Assembly: GCF_016019935.1 (NCBI RefSeq)
Contig: NZ_JAECMT010000003.1
Coordinates: 443,388 to 507,387, forward strand
DNA from: Paenibacillus sp. GSMTC-2017
Lineage (GTDB): Bacteria; Bacillota; Bacilli; Paenibacillales; Paenibacillaceae
Length of the DNA: 64,000 nucleotides
Reading direction: 5' to 3'
Made by a program: the position numbers and the translations under genes. The notes beneath the pieces are model-generated. The model was not told where the DNA came from. It did no database searches and saw nothing but the letters and a program-made list of their open reading frames with translations. Within the stretch, counting starts at the first letter, position 1. Every line of letters starts with the position of its first letter. This document shows, piece by piece, positions 44,554 to 53,950 of the stretch.

Positions 44554-45576
44554 ATGATCGTTAGATTCGGCTTCGTTGCGATGAGCCTGTTGCTCGAAAA
44601 TGCGTCACCATCACGAACTATGACCTATGCGACGCTTTCCAAGCTCGATGATCGAGAGGCAGGCATTCGTAAACTGGAACGAATCGCGGAGGAGAATTTG
44701 CAAAGTACACTCCGTATTTTGAAACATAGTAAAGCACATGAAATAGCGATGTATCGATTTTCCTCTAAGCTGATACCACTTGCAACACATGAAGGAGTAG
44801 CACCTTGGAATCCCTATGAGGCGCTAGCTCCAGCATTTCGTGAAGTTGGCGGGTTCGCCAAAGAGAAGGGGATTCGCGTTTCCTTTCATCCAGATCATTT
44901 TTGCGTTTTCAGTACACCTCGGCCTGAGGTATTGCAAAATTCGGAGAAGGATTTAATTCATCATGTTCGAATGCTGGAACTAATGAATCTGGATGAAACG
45001 GCTAAGAACAACATTCATATGGGTGGTGCTTATGGCGACAAAGTGGTTGCAAGTGAACGTTTCATCGAGCAGTTTAGTCGGTTATCGCCCACTTACAAAC
45101 ATAGAGTTACACTCGAAAATGATGACAAAACGTTCAATGTTAAAGAGACGCTAGCGGCTGCAGAAATTGTAGGTGTACCTATGGTGCTGGATATTCATCA
45201 TCATGCTGTCAATCCGGGAGACATTCTAGAGGACGAGCTCATCGAAGCGCTTTGGCCCCGCATTGATCATACTTGGCAAATAGAACGAATACGATTAGGA
45301 TTAGCAGACATAAGTCAGCTTCCCCCTAAGATTCATGCATCCAGTCCCAAAAGCCTCTCAGACCCGAGAGGCCATGCTGACTTTGTAGAGGCGGAACCGC
45401 TGCTTCATTTTCTTAGAGGTGCGGCTCGTACAACTTCCTATCTAGATTGTATGCTTGAGGCGAAAAGTAAGGATGCTGCATTGCTTCAGCTGATGAAGGA
45501 TATGAAAGAGCTAGAACAGAATGGACAAGGTGTCCGCGTCATAGACGGTGGAACGATAGAAGTTACTCCTCTGTAA
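44554..45576 (+). CDS. uvsE: UV DNA damage endonuclease
   Basis: TIM-barrel nuclease that nicks 5' of UV photoproducts; 340 residues. MIVRFGFVAMSLLLENASPS, RLERIAEENL-type helix, FHPDHFCVF, KNNIHMGGAYGDK and RVTLENDDKTF supply the metal ligands, with VLDIHHHAVN following. Starts three bases after the preceding stop, so translation is coupled. Common in Bacilli that make spores. Confidence 0.92.
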   Translation: MIVRFGFVAMSLLLENASPSRTMTYATLSKLDDREAGIRKLERIAEENLQSTLRILKHSKAHEIAMYRFSSKLIPLATHEGVAPWNPYEALAPAFREVGGFAKEKGIRVSFHPDHFCVFSTPRPEVLQNSEKDLIHHVRMLELMNLDETAKNNIHMGGAYGDKVVASERFIEQFSRLSPTYKHRVTLENDDKTFNVKETLAAAEIVGVPMVLDIHHHAVNPGDILEDELIEALWPRIDHTWQIERIRLGLADISQLPPKIHASSPKSLSDPRGHADFVEAEPLLHFLRGAARTTSYLDCMLEAKSKDAALLQLMKDMKELEQNGQGVRVIDGGTIEVTPL

Positions 45577-45598
45577 CGAAATAAGGTGGTTTCTCATC

Positions 45599-46417
45599 AT
45601 GGAATGGATCATATTAGTTCTTATTGGTGTAGTTGCAGCTATGTTCGGCAGTATCGTAGGGCTAGGTGGCGGGATCATTATTGTTCCCGCTGTTCTTTTT
45701 ATCGCCCCATCGTTAATTGGCGAGCCAGTAGACCATGCAACTGCGGTTGGTATTTCCCTCACTGTACTAATCATAACGGCACTTGCCTCAACACTTACCT
45801 ATGCAAAAAGAAAAATAGTCGACTTTCGAACAGCAATGTTGTTCTTCATTACAAGTGGTCCCGCAGCAATTATAGGTTCAGCTGTAACAGGATATTTGAA
45901 AGCGGGTACATTTCAACTTGCTTTCGGTATATTTATGTTATTAATGGCAGGCTTACTTATTGCTAGAGATTACATGAAACCTTTTACAAAAGAGTGGCCT
46001 GTCGTAAGATCAATAACTGATGCTACTGGACAGACACATACATACAGTTACGGGATTGTACCTGCGCTTGTAATCGGTTTTGGAGTTGGACTTATTTCGG
46101 GATTATTCGGTATCGGTGGGGGCTCATTATTTGTCCCATTGATGGTTCTTCTATTTAGGTTCCCACCGCATATCGCAACAGCAACGTCAATGTTTGTTAT
46201 TTTTCTGTCTGCTATATTGGGAAGCGGAATGCATGTTGCACTCGGAGAAATAAATTGGCTGCTTGTACTAGCACTTGCACCGGGTGCATGGATTGGTGGG
46301 AAGTTAGGGGCTTGGATTGCGCTTCGAATGAGTGGCAAGTGGTTGCTCTGGCTGCTTCGTGTTACGTTGCTACTATTAGCAGCACAGCTGATTATAGAAG
46401 GCATTAGTAAGCTATAA
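45599..46417 (+). CDS. TauE/SafE-family membrane exporter
   Basis: Membrane protein of 272 residues with about eight helices. The two repeat motifs are SIVGLGGGIIIVPAVLF and GLFGIGGGSLFVPLMVLLF, both typical of TauE/SafE exporters of sulfite or other organosulfonates. The direction and substrate here are unknown. AAGGTGG precedes the ATG by nine bases, and the gene follows uvsE by 22 bases. Confidence 0.9.
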   Translation: MEWIILVLIGVVAAMFGSIVGLGGGIIIVPAVLFIAPSLIGEPVDHATAVGISLTVLIITALASTLTYAKRKIVDFRTAMLFFITSGPAAIIGSAVTGYLKAGTFQLAFGIFMLLMAGLLIARDYMKPFTKEWPVVRSITDATGQTHTYSYGIVPALVIGFGVGLISGLFGIGGGSLFVPLMVLLFRFPPHIATATSMFVIFLSAILGSGMHVALGEINWLLVLALAPGAWIGGKLGAWIALRMSGKWLLWLLRVTLLLLAAQLIIEGISKL

Positions 46418-46448
46418 ACTAGCGGAATTTAGCTCGTCTGTGCGAAAC

Positions 46449-46476
46449 TTGTAACAAACTTCATACGTATTATAAT
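46449..46476 (+). promoter_or_regulatory. Promoter for the inositol monophosphatase gene
   Basis: TTGTAA (46449-46454), 16-base spacer, perfect TATAAT (46471-46476). Confidence 0.45.
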
Positions 46477-46536
46477 AAGATATGCAGTGTTAATAAAATC
46501 CAAATCATATAAACAGAGCAAGGGGAGTGATAGAGC

Positions 46537-47391
46537 GTGAACGAAGGAAACAACGCTTTTGTTGTAGGCGGCAAGAGCTTCACAGCTGTCGCTATCAACT
46601 GCGCTGCGAAGGCAGGAGAGTGGATTACTTCCAAGCTTGGTAATCACTCAAGTCTTCAAACGAAGCATTCATCGCATGACCTTGTCACAGAAGTGGACAA
46701 GGGTGCCGAACGACTCATTCGCAACTTGATCGGAACACACTTTCCTCACCATTCATTCCTTGGTGAAGAAGGCGTTGAGCCTGGACCGGAAGCTTCTGTA
46801 CAAGCTCTGGAAGAAGTCAGCGATGCAGAATATTTATGGATCGTAGATCCAATCGATGGAACAACAAACTTTGTACATGGTTTTCCTTTTTTCTGTGTGT
46901 CAATAGCACTTGCTTACAAGGGAGAGGTCATCGTCGGAGTTATTTACGATCCGATAAAGGATGAGCTGTTCGTAGCCGAAAAAGGTAAAGGTGCATATGT
47001 GCATGGCAAGAGAATGAGAGTTTCTAGCGACAAAACATTAAAAGATAGTTTGATCGCTACAGGGCTGCCTGCAGACCAGCAGTATGCATTGCCGCTTAAC
47101 TTGAGAGGAATTCAGCAAGTAGCACCAGAAGTTCGTAATTTGCGTATTGTAGGATCTGCTGCTCTTCATATGGCGTATGTAGCTGCTGGACGTCTATCAG
47201 GATTCTGGGAGATTGGATTGAACAGTTGGGATTTGGCTGCGGGTGCACTACTAATCAGTGAATCTGGTGGCACAGTGACCGATACAAAAGGGGCTCCATA
47301 CACACTTAGCGTTCGAAATGTGACAGCGACGAATGGTCATATACACGATGAACTTCTTCAGAAACTTGCAAAAGTAGAAGCAAATGAATAG
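46537..47391 (+). CDS. Inositol monophosphatase-family protein (SuhB-like)
   Basis: Mg-dependent phosphatase of 284 residues. Metal motifs are LGEEGV, WIVDPIDGTTNFVHGFPFF, and a C-terminal WDLAAGALLISESGG. The family cleaves inositol, fructose or nucleotide phosphates. The GTG start at 46537 has AGGGGAG upstream. Monocistronic between a promoter and the terminator at 47421. Confidence 0.92.
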   Translation: MNEGNNAFVVGGKSFTAVAINCAAKAGEWITSKLGNHSSLQTKHSSHDLVTEVDKGAERLIRNLIGTHFPHHSFLGEEGVEPGPEASVQALEEVSDAEYLWIVDPIDGTTNFVHGFPFFCVSIALAYKGEVIVGVIYDPIKDELFVAEKGKGAYVHGKRMRVSSDKTLKDSLIATGLPADQQYALPLNLRGIQQVAPEVRNLRIVGSAALHMAYVAAGRLSGFWEIGLNSWDLAAGALLISESGGTVTDTKGAPYTLSVRNVTATNGHIHDELLQKLAKVEANE

Positions 47392-47420
47392 GACAAGACT
47401 TAATAGAACATGACTGAATG

Positions 47421-47463
47421 GACAACATGCGGCAGCTAGTGCGTAATGTTGTCTATTTTTTTA
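47421..47463 (+). terminator. Terminator after the monophosphatase gene
   Basis: GACAACAT/ATGTTGTC stem of eight pairs, then TATTTTTTT. Confidence 0.78.
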
Positions 47464-47494
47464 TTACCTTTTAAATGAGAAGGAGATGATAGTT

Positions 47495-48637
47495 TTGTTG
47501 TATCGGAATGTAAAGCTAGCGGTAGTAGTGATTGGAAGTGCACTTATCGTAACAGCGTGCAGTAATGATAAAGATGTCACGCCCCCAAATCAAAAGAAGG
47601 GGGAGGAGGCTGTTGCAACAAAGGTGCCTACACAACCTGCGGAGAGTGCAAGCCCAGCAACTGTAGAAGGCGATAATGTCGTTATTGGTTCAGGACTTCG
47701 AATTCCTTGGTCGATAGAGTTTGCTGGCGATACGATTTATTTGAGCGAACGAGAAGGTACGATTATGAAAATTGCGAAAAAAGAACTTTCTAGACAAACA
47801 GTTCGTCTAACGAAGGCAGTTCATCATGATGGAGAAGGCGGGTTTTTAGGATTTGTTCTTTCGCCGGACTTCAATGATACTGGGCTCGCTTTTGCTTATC
47901 ATACGTATCAAGATAACGGGAAAACGTTGAATCGTGTCGTTATGTTAAAGCAAGAAGGTGCTGAATGGTCAGAACAACGTGTTTTATTAGATAAAATACC
48001 TGGGGATCTCTATCATAATGGCGGACGCCTTGCTATTGGACCTGATGGTTATTTGTATATAACAACTGGAGACGCAGAGGAGAAAGAACTTTCTCTTAAT
48101 AAAGATAGTCTAGCAGGCAAAATATTACGAATGAAGCTTGATGGATCGATTCCAGCGGACAACCCGTTCCCTGGTTCTTATATGTATTCCTATGGTCATC
48201 GCAACCCTCAGGGACTTGCTTGGACGAAGGATGGCGTTATGTATAGCTCGGAGCATGGGCCATCAGGACGACCAGGCGGACATGACGAAATTAATGTGAT
48301 CAAGCCTGGTGATAGCTACGGCTGGCCCGCTATTATCGGGGATGCTAAGCAGGAAGGAATGATCACTCCGATTTATCACACGGGGGAAGAAGCAATTGCA
48401 CCTTCGGGTACGATTATTGATGACAAAGGGCGCATACTTATCGCCGCCTTACGTGGTGAAGGAATTTACTGTTATACGCCAGAAACTGGCCACATGGAGC
48501 TATTCTATAAAGGATATGGACGTATCCGTGATCTCGAACTGCGTGACGGAAAGTTATATTTTATAACAAATAATCGTGATGGGCGAGGTCAGCCATCGAA
48601 CGTAGATGATCAACTTGTGGCTATACAATATCAATAA
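47495..48637 (+). CDS. Lipoprotein sugar dehydrogenase of the glucose/sorbosone (PQQ-type) family
   Basis: Six-bladed beta-propeller, 380 residues, with a signal peptide and lipobox VTAC near residue 21. Key segments are RIPWSIEFAGDTIYLSERE, GEGGFLGFVLSPDF, DLYHNGGRLAIGPDGYLYI, and YSYGHRNPQGLAW. HGPSGRPGGHDEINVI is characteristic. Relatives oxidise aldoses with PQQ, but many have lost or never had the activity. The ATG at 47486 lies inside AAGGAG itself, so TTG 47495, nine bases after that site, is taken as the start. Confidence 0.87.
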   Translation: MLYRNVKLAVVVIGSALIVTACSNDKDVTPPNQKKGEEAVATKVPTQPAESASPATVEGDNVVIGSGLRIPWSIEFAGDTIYLSEREGTIMKIAKKELSRQTVRLTKAVHHDGEGGFLGFVLSPDFNDTGLAFAYHTYQDNGKTLNRVVMLKQEGAEWSEQRVLLDKIPGDLYHNGGRLAIGPDGYLYITTGDAEEKELSLNKDSLAGKILRMKLDGSIPADNPFPGSYMYSYGHRNPQGLAWTKDGVMYSSEHGPSGRPGGHDEINVIKPGDSYGWPAIIGDAKQEGMITPIYHTGEEAIAPSGTIIDDKGRILIAALRGEGIYCYTPETGHMELFYKGYGRIRDLELRDGKLYFITNNRDGRGQPSNVDDQLVAIQYQ

Positions 48638-48693
48638 TCGTTTATAGTCAACTAATACCTATCTCCTTACGATGTAGAATGATAATCTAGTGT

Positions 48694-48708
48694 AATATAC
48701 AGAAAATT
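48694..48708 (+). promoter_or_regulatory. CodY-like box before the GNAT fusion gene
   Basis: AATATACAGAAAATT matches the CodY consensus AATTTTCWGAAAATT at 13 of 15 positions. It lies about 30 bases before the ATG. The consensus is loose, so chance is possible. Confidence 0.35.
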
Positions 48709-48734
48709 ACAACGTAAATGAGGTGCGTACAACT

Positions 48735-51700
48735 ATGAATCCAATCACTATCGTCCCTTACCACCCTGATTTGGCTGGCCAAGTAGCAGATATGTGGAAC
48801 AACAGCCGTGACAGTTGGGGAGACAGCAACTCGATCTCAACTGCAGAACAGGTTAAGCAGGAAGAATCGAGTTCGGACTCTCTAGCACTCTACTTGGCAA
48901 TGGATGGTGAGAAAGTAGTCGGCTATTGCAGCTTAGGGGAATACCGTGAAGATACGGGAGCACTTTATATCCCTCTGCTTAATGTACGTCCTGATTATCA
49001 TGGCAAAAAAGTAGGTCGTATGCTGCTTGACTGCGCACTAACCAAAACGATTGAACTTGGTTGGCCACGACTTGATCTATATACATGGGCAGGCAACACA
49101 AAGGCTGTTCCGTTATACAAAAAGTTCGGTTTTTTCTGGGAAGATCGTGACGATTGTACACATTTAATGAACATGATACCTACAGTGCTTCGTACAGAAG
49201 CTATCGCTCACTATTTCAATGAGCTTGACTGGTATCAAGATTCCATTAGAGACATTGTAATCGAACCAGACGGACGTAAAGAAAATGAATTTGATTATTT
49301 CGCTTACTCATGGGCAAAAGGGTCAACGAAGTTGTGTGTAGAGTTTGAGCGGCTTGGTCGTGGTATGCGTCTGATCGAGACAGATGATTATTTGATCTCT
49401 GCTGAAGTAGAAAAGATGGAGCTGGTTTTTGGACGGGAGTATCAGATTTTATATCGTATCACGAACAAATCAGGCAAATCGCTGCAGTTATCGTTGAGGG
49501 GTGAAAGCAGTGAAAATATACGTTTCGATTATGAGCACAATGTTGAGGTAATAGGAGAAACGACGCTAACAGCAACCTTTTTTGTTGACGAGATCAAGGA
49601 AGAACAAAGTGTCTGGCGTACGCATCCTCGTGTCAAAACAATGTTACTGATTAATGGTAAGTCAGCGCTGTTTCAAGTTGGAATAGTTCCCAAGTTTCCT
49701 GCTTCTTTGTCGTTGCAAGTACATGGGCAAACGTATATCGGGCAAGCGGCACCACTTTATCTCGATGTGGAAAATAACTTTGCTGAAGATGCGGAGATTT
49801 CATTCCAATTGCCTTCATCTTCATTTCTTAAACTTAAGGAGAATAGTTATAGCCTTCATATGAATGCCAAACAACGGATTTCACTTCCCCTTTCTGCTGA
49901 CTTGCTGCAACACGGCTTTTATGAAGCGGATATAGTAATAACAGCTAAACGATCAGATGGAAGTTCCGTCTCTTTTGATAAGAAAATAGGTGCTGCATTT
50001 CCTGGATTAGGTGTTATGTTGTCAGGGGAAACGGAGCAAACGTGGCAAATTCATAACGGACGTTACACTCTCTCCTTAAACAAAGACGATAACGAGATTA
50101 CCGTATCTTGTGGTTCTGGCAAATCTACTAACCTCAGTTATCCGAAGCTCGGCAAACCGTTTTCAAGTGAATTTTCCAAAAAACGTGCTGAGCAAGTCGT
50201 TTTCACACAGGAGCAAGGAGCAATCGGCATAAATGTTACGTATCGGTCAAGTTCATATCCACAAATCGAGCTGATGGAAAAATCGCTGTTGTTCGGCGAT
50301 GGTACGGTCGAGCACGTAATCGAGATAACGAATCTTTCAACTAATATAGCAGCTTCTGAGCTTTGGCTTGCGCAAGGCTTTGGACATCATCTGCAGCGTC
50401 CAATATTGCCATATCAAGGTCGATATGTTGAAGTACCAGCATCTTATGGCAGTGAATATGAATATTGGGACGGAGAGCTTTTTAGTGAAAATTGGCTGTT
50501 TTCTAGAGATGAAGAGGGCCCGTGGGGGATTTGTTGGCCAGAGGAGTATCTCATCAATTTTCAATATTGGAATGTTTCTCTAGAAACGAATCTTGGCACT
50601 CTAGAGCCGCGTAGCAGCAAAAAGTACGGACCAATCTACCTCACTCATGGGGGTTATCCGAGTTGGAAGGAGTTTCGTGCATTTGCACGTAAGGAAGCTC
50701 TTCAAGCTGATCTATCGTTAACATCACATCTGGAGCTGACGGCGAATAAACGAAACCCATTTGTCATAGCGGATGAAGTTGATATACAGGTGAAAGAGTA
50801 TAAAATGCAGTATTTGGAAGGGGAGTTAATTGCTTCGCTACAAAATGGAGCTTCTTCCAAGCAATCGCAGCTTATTACTGAGGACGAGGAGAAGGCGGAA
50901 TCGAGCTTTACTATATCCCGTTGCGAGAGCTCATATGACATCGTAAATGTAGATGGACGATTTGCTACACATGAGATTCAATTGCGAACCGCAATTTTCC
51001 CAGTTGGTCATGGCAAAGTGAAAATGGAGTGTACGGAGGAGCAGGGAGAACAAGTTTTTGTGGCGGACAACGGTCTAATACAAATAAAAGCAGCTCCGAA
51101 TTTCTTTTCGTCACTTTATTCGTTAGTCAGCAACGGTCAACAATGGCTCGCAAGCTCATTCCCGAAAAGGCAGCCTAAATCATGGTGGAATCCATGGGCA
51201 GGTGGGGTTGGCAATTTCATTGAAGAACTAAGTGCTTACTCCATAGTTAAGGAAAAACGAGAAGCTTCTTTTGCCGAGCTTGTCGATAACAGAGGGAACC
51301 TTTGGCAAGGCATTAAGGTTAGTTATTCCGTACAAAAACAAGAAAAGTATCGTGGTCTAACTTGTCATCAATACTTTTTGCTTATGCCGGGAGTGCCTGT
51401 ACTATGCCATACGGTGCAAATTGTTCAACATACGGGAACCTATTTCGCTGGGAAGAGCTGGAGTACTGATATCTTTTTACAAGCAGAAAGTAACGGGGAT
51501 GAGGTTAGGCTCAAGACAGTTGGAGTATCCGGTGAGGAACTGAACTACAAGCTGGGACAAGGCGGATTGTCCGTTAACGAAGTTTCCGACTATGTAATAT
51601 CCTCACCATCAAGGAAAGAGCAATTGCACATCGTAACGGATCAGAGTGCAGCAGAGCTGGATGTGTACTCGAATAAGGAAGTCGTATGTGCTTCCGTTGT

Positions 51701-51851
51701 ACGGGAGTTAAACTTGCCAGACAACAGCGTTATGTTTACACCACCTGTCTTTTTCTTGTTTGCTGACAAAATGATTCCAGCTGATTCCTTGACTGAATTA
51801 AGGGCATTAAGATTTGACGACAAAGGGAGGACAGACAATGAAGATCATTGA
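48735..51851 (+). CDS. GNAT acetyltransferase fused to a large beta-rich region (1038 residues)
   Basis: Unusual large protein. Residues 1-150 are a complete GNAT domain, with acetyl-CoA loop LLNVRPDYHGKKVGRMLLD (about 81-99) and NTKAVPLYKKFGFFWE. The other 890 residues have no helix-rich or membrane segments. They look like several beta-sandwich modules (for example LYLDVENNFAEDAEISFQLP) and a carbohydrate-lyase or mutarotase-like part with WWNPWAGGVGNFIEEL near 810. No signal peptide is visible, so the protein should be cytoplasmic. The GTG 12 bases earlier was rejected because GAGGTG sits nine bases before ATG 48735. It overlaps the amidohydrolase by 14 bases, so both are made together. 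Function is unknown. Confidence 0.78.
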   Translation: MNPITIVPYHPDLAGQVADMWNNSRDSWGDSNSISTAEQVKQEESSSDSLALYLAMDGEKVVGYCSLGEYREDTGALYIPLLNVRPDYHGKKVGRMLLDCALTKTIELGWPRLDLYTWAGNTKAVPLYKKFGFFWEDRDDCTHLMNMIPTVLRTEAIAHYFNELDWYQDSIRDIVIEPDGRKENEFDYFAYSWAKGSTKLCVEFERLGRGMRLIETDDYLISAEVEKMELVFGREYQILYRITNKSGKSLQLSLRGESSENIRFDYEHNVEVIGETTLTATFFVDEIKEEQSVWRTHPRVKTMLLINGKSALFQVGIVPKFPASLSLQVHGQTYIGQAAPLYLDVENNFAEDAEISFQLPSSSFLKLKENSYSLHMNAKQRISLPLSADLLQHGFYEADIVITAKRSDGSSVSFDKKIGAAFPGLGVMLSGETEQTWQIHNGRYTLSLNKDDNEITVSCGSGKSTNLSYPKLGKPFSSEFSKKRAEQVVFTQEQGAIGINVTYRSSSYPQIELMEKSLLFGDGTVEHVIEITNLSTNIAASELWLAQGFGHHLQRPILPYQGRYVEVPASYGSEYEYWDGELFSENWLFSRDEEGPWGICWPEEYLINFQYWNVSLETNLGTLEPRSSKKYGPIYLTHGGYPSWKEFRAFARKEALQADLSLTSHLELTANKRNPFVIADEVDIQVKEYKMQYLEGELIASLQNGASSKQSQLITEDEEKAESSFTISRCESSYDIVNVDGRFATHEIQLRTAIFPVGHGKVKMECTEEQGEQVFVADNGLIQIKAAPNFFSSLYSLVSNGQQWLASSFPKRQPKSWWNPWAGGVGNFIEELSAYSIVKEKREASFAELVDNRGNLWQGIKVSYSVQKQEKYRGLTCHQYFLLMPGVPVLCHTVQIVQHTGTYFAGKSWSTDIFLQAESNGDEVRLKTVGVSGEELNYKLGQGGLSVNEVSDYVISSPSRKEQLHIVTDQSAAELDVYSNKEVVCASVVRELNLPDNSVMFTPPVFFLFADKMIPADSLTELRALRFDDKGRTDNEDH

Positions 51852-52695
51852 TGCACATATGCATTTGTCTCATATTGAAGAGTTCAAGCGTACAGCTAAA
51901 GAAAAATCGTTTGTAGATTATTCTGTTAGAGGTATTTTGCAAGAGTATGCGGAAAATAACGTCGTATTAGGAATCGGTATGGGGCTGACGGAAACGAAAG
52001 CAGATGGTTTCCCTGATGCGGAGTCTGTTACACCGATGGGGCTGGATCTAGCTGATGAGCTTCCGCCTCAGCTTGTCTATTGCCTCGGAATCAATCCTTT
52101 TAAACTGGATGCTGCTGCACTGGCTAGAATTAAAGCAGATATGCAAAAGCCGAATGTTGTTGGACTGAAAATCTACTTAGGCTACTATCCTTTTTTTGCG
52201 TATGACAGTGTTTATGATCCGATCTACAAGTTAGCTGCCACATACGGGATGCCTGTCGTATTCCATACGGGTGATACATACTCGGAGCGGGGATTATTAA
52301 AGTATTCGCATCCACTTGCCCTGGACGAGGTAGCTGTAAAGTACAGAGATGTTAACTTTATGATGGCTCACTTTGGAGATCCATGGGTGTTAGATGGGGC
52401 AGAGGTCGTATATAAAAACCGCAATATGTTTGCTGATTTATCAGGCTTAATGGTAGGTGACGAAGCGAATTGCGAGCGGTTAAAGGACTCTCCGCTCTTT
52501 TTCTCCCATCTGCGACATGCCATTACGTATTGTGATCACTATGAGAAGTTCCTGTTTGGAACGGATTGGCCGCTTGCTCCAGTGAAACCTTATATTCAAT
52601 TTGTGAAGGAGCTTATTCCGGTAGAGTACCATGAGGATGTATTTTACAAAACGGCACTAAAGGTGTTTCCGAAGATAAAGTCGTTGGTTGAGTAA
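51838..52695 (+). CDS. Amidohydrolase-family metal-dependent hydrolase
   Basis: TIM-barrel hydrolase of 285 residues (Amidohydro_2 type). Metal ligands are HMH (His7, His9), a Lys or Glu in GLKIYLGYYPF, VVFHTGDT, MMAHFGDPW, and FGTDWPLAP. AAGGGAGG lies seven bases before the ATG at 51838. The preceding GNAT fusion ends 14 bases inside this gene. The tight coupling suggests the pair processes one substrate. The family includes decarboxylases and lactonases, so the reaction is open. Confidence 0.88.
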   Translation: MKIIDAHMHLSHIEEFKRTAKEKSFVDYSVRGILQEYAENNVVLGIGMGLTETKADGFPDAESVTPMGLDLADELPPQLVYCLGINPFKLDAAALARIKADMQKPNVVGLKIYLGYYPFFAYDSVYDPIYKLAATYGMPVVFHTGDTYSERGLLKYSHPLALDEVAVKYRDVNFMMAHFGDPWVLDGAEVVYKNRNMFADLSGLMVGDEANCERLKDSPLFFSHLRHAITYCDHYEKFLFGTDWPLAPVKPYIQFVKELIPVEYHEDVFYKTALKVFPKIKSLVE

Positions 52696-52767
52696 TATAC
52701 TCAGCTACAGGATCATATTGATTGAATAAGATAGAAGAATTGATTAGAAATTATTAAGAATTAAATT

Positions 52768-52813
52768 AAAAAGGATCCACCTATTATGGACTGCTAATAG
52801 GTGGATCCTTTTT
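52768..52813. terminator. Very strong bidirectional terminator
   Basis: Perfect 19-pair stem AAAAAGGATCCACCTATTA with its complement, eight-base loop TGGACTGC, and T runs on both strands. It ends the amidohydrolase transcript and the small minus-strand frame beside it. Confidence 0.93.
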
Positions 52814-52814
52814 A

Positions 52815-52952
52815 TTAACTATCTTTCTCTGTCAGCGTGATATGTAAAGTTCCATAGCTGTTTGGATGAACATACCAACGAATATATTGCATGATTCTAA
52901 TAAAGTAATTTGAATCTTTGCTAATAGTTGTCGCACAGCATATTAACCTCAT
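52815..52952 (-). CDS. Possible 45-residue small protein or C-terminal gene remnant
   Basis: The minus-strand ATG at 52952 has GGAAG five bases upstream. The product runs from MRLICCATTISKDSNYF to TLHITLTEKDS and ends in two stop codons directly before the terminator. The gene end and terminator fit well, which suggests a real gene or the tail of one. The rest of the 350-base gap between 52696 and 53045 shows nothing else. I recognise no family. Confidence 0.3.
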   Translation of the reverse strand: MRLICCATTISKDSNYFIRIMQYIRWYVHPNSYGTLHITLTEKDS

Positions 52953-53045
52953 AAATTCTTCCGAAAATAATATTTTAGCTCAAGCTCTGCAGAAGAGTCT
53001 TCTACAAAGGTTGAGCATAAATACAAATTTAATTTAATTTAAGTT

Positions 53046-53864
53046 TTAGTTTTGTAGAGGCAGACCTGTAGTATAGTCAATAAGTAGGAAATAACCAGCT
53101 GCATTACCAAGTGGTGATTTTAATGGGCGAGTCACATATCCGTATTCTGTACCGAGTAAAGTGTCAGTGTTATTATAGCGATGCCAATGTTGTAAATCAC
53201 CAGTATCAGTTTTCATTTTTGGATGAAATCCTACGTATGCTTTTTTTCCGGGAGGTATAGGATAAGTGTATGTTATTTGTTCTGAAGTTGCGGATGAGTA
53301 GTTGTAGCCAGCAGCTGCTTGCACAGCATCTTTTTTAATTGTATTGTTCACATTAGCGCCAAAGGTATGTGTTTTAGTAATAGTATACGTTACAGCAAGC
53401 GGACAATGAGTTGTAGTATTACACAAGAGTGGTTCACTGACTGCCGCGTATGGATCGTAATGTTCGTATGATCTATTAATAATAAACTTGTAGTAATAAA
53501 GGTTAATAGTACCACTTGTCGGATAAACGTTATTAATAATAGTGCGTTGTGAAGCTGATTCGAAATATTTAGCAGTTTGTGCTAGATATAAATCTTCTTC
53601 TAATTTGTTTTTTTCTAATTCGGATTTCTGTATCTCTGCTTTATAAACCTCCATAGGAACTTCTACTAATCTACCATCTGGATCAACTTCATATACTGCC
53701 AAAATTACGTTCCCTGTTTTTGGATCATGAAAAGTATTCGCCTGATGAATACTCTTTTGTACTGTATTCAGTTGTTCACTTGAAGGCGATTCACTTGCAT
53801 AGATAACAGTACTAAGACTAAACATGAGGCAAATCGTAATAAGTACTGAGCTAAACTTTTTCAT
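53046..53864 (-). CDS. Secreted protein of unknown function, possible beta-pore-forming fold
   Basis: Protein of 272 residues. The signal peptide is MKKFSSVLITICLMFSLST to ASE, with a type I-like end. A charged coil (EIQKSELEKNKLEEDLY) leads to a beta-rich region. Residues about 160-225 alternate Thr/Ser/Tyr/Val (VTYTITKTHTFGANVN, then AAAGYNYSSATSEQITYTYP), as in insertion hairpins of aerolysin/ETX-like toxins. Cys pair CNTTTHC is present. This resemblance is a visual pattern only. The start has GGAGTGG. It is next to a lipoprotein gene and an IS remnant. Confidence 0.7.
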   Translation of the reverse strand: MKKFSSVLITICLMFSLSTVIYASESPSSEQLNTVQKSIHQANTFHDPKTGNVILAVYEVDPDGRLVEVPMEVYKAEIQKSELEKNKLEEDLYLAQTAKYFESASQRTIINNVYPTSGTINLYYYKFIINRSYEHYDPYAAVSEPLLCNTTTHCPLAVTYTITKTHTFGANVNNTIKKDAVQAAAGYNYSSATSEQITYTYPIPPGKKAYVGFHPKMKTDTGDLQHWHRYNNTDTLLGTEYGYVTRPLKSPLGNAAGYFLLIDYTTGLPLQN

Positions 53865-53950
53865 TATTCACCACTCCATCTATTGTATTTTTGTTACAAA
53901 TAATATAATATATTGAAAAAAAAGATATGTAAAGAGGGTGGCTAAAAGGT

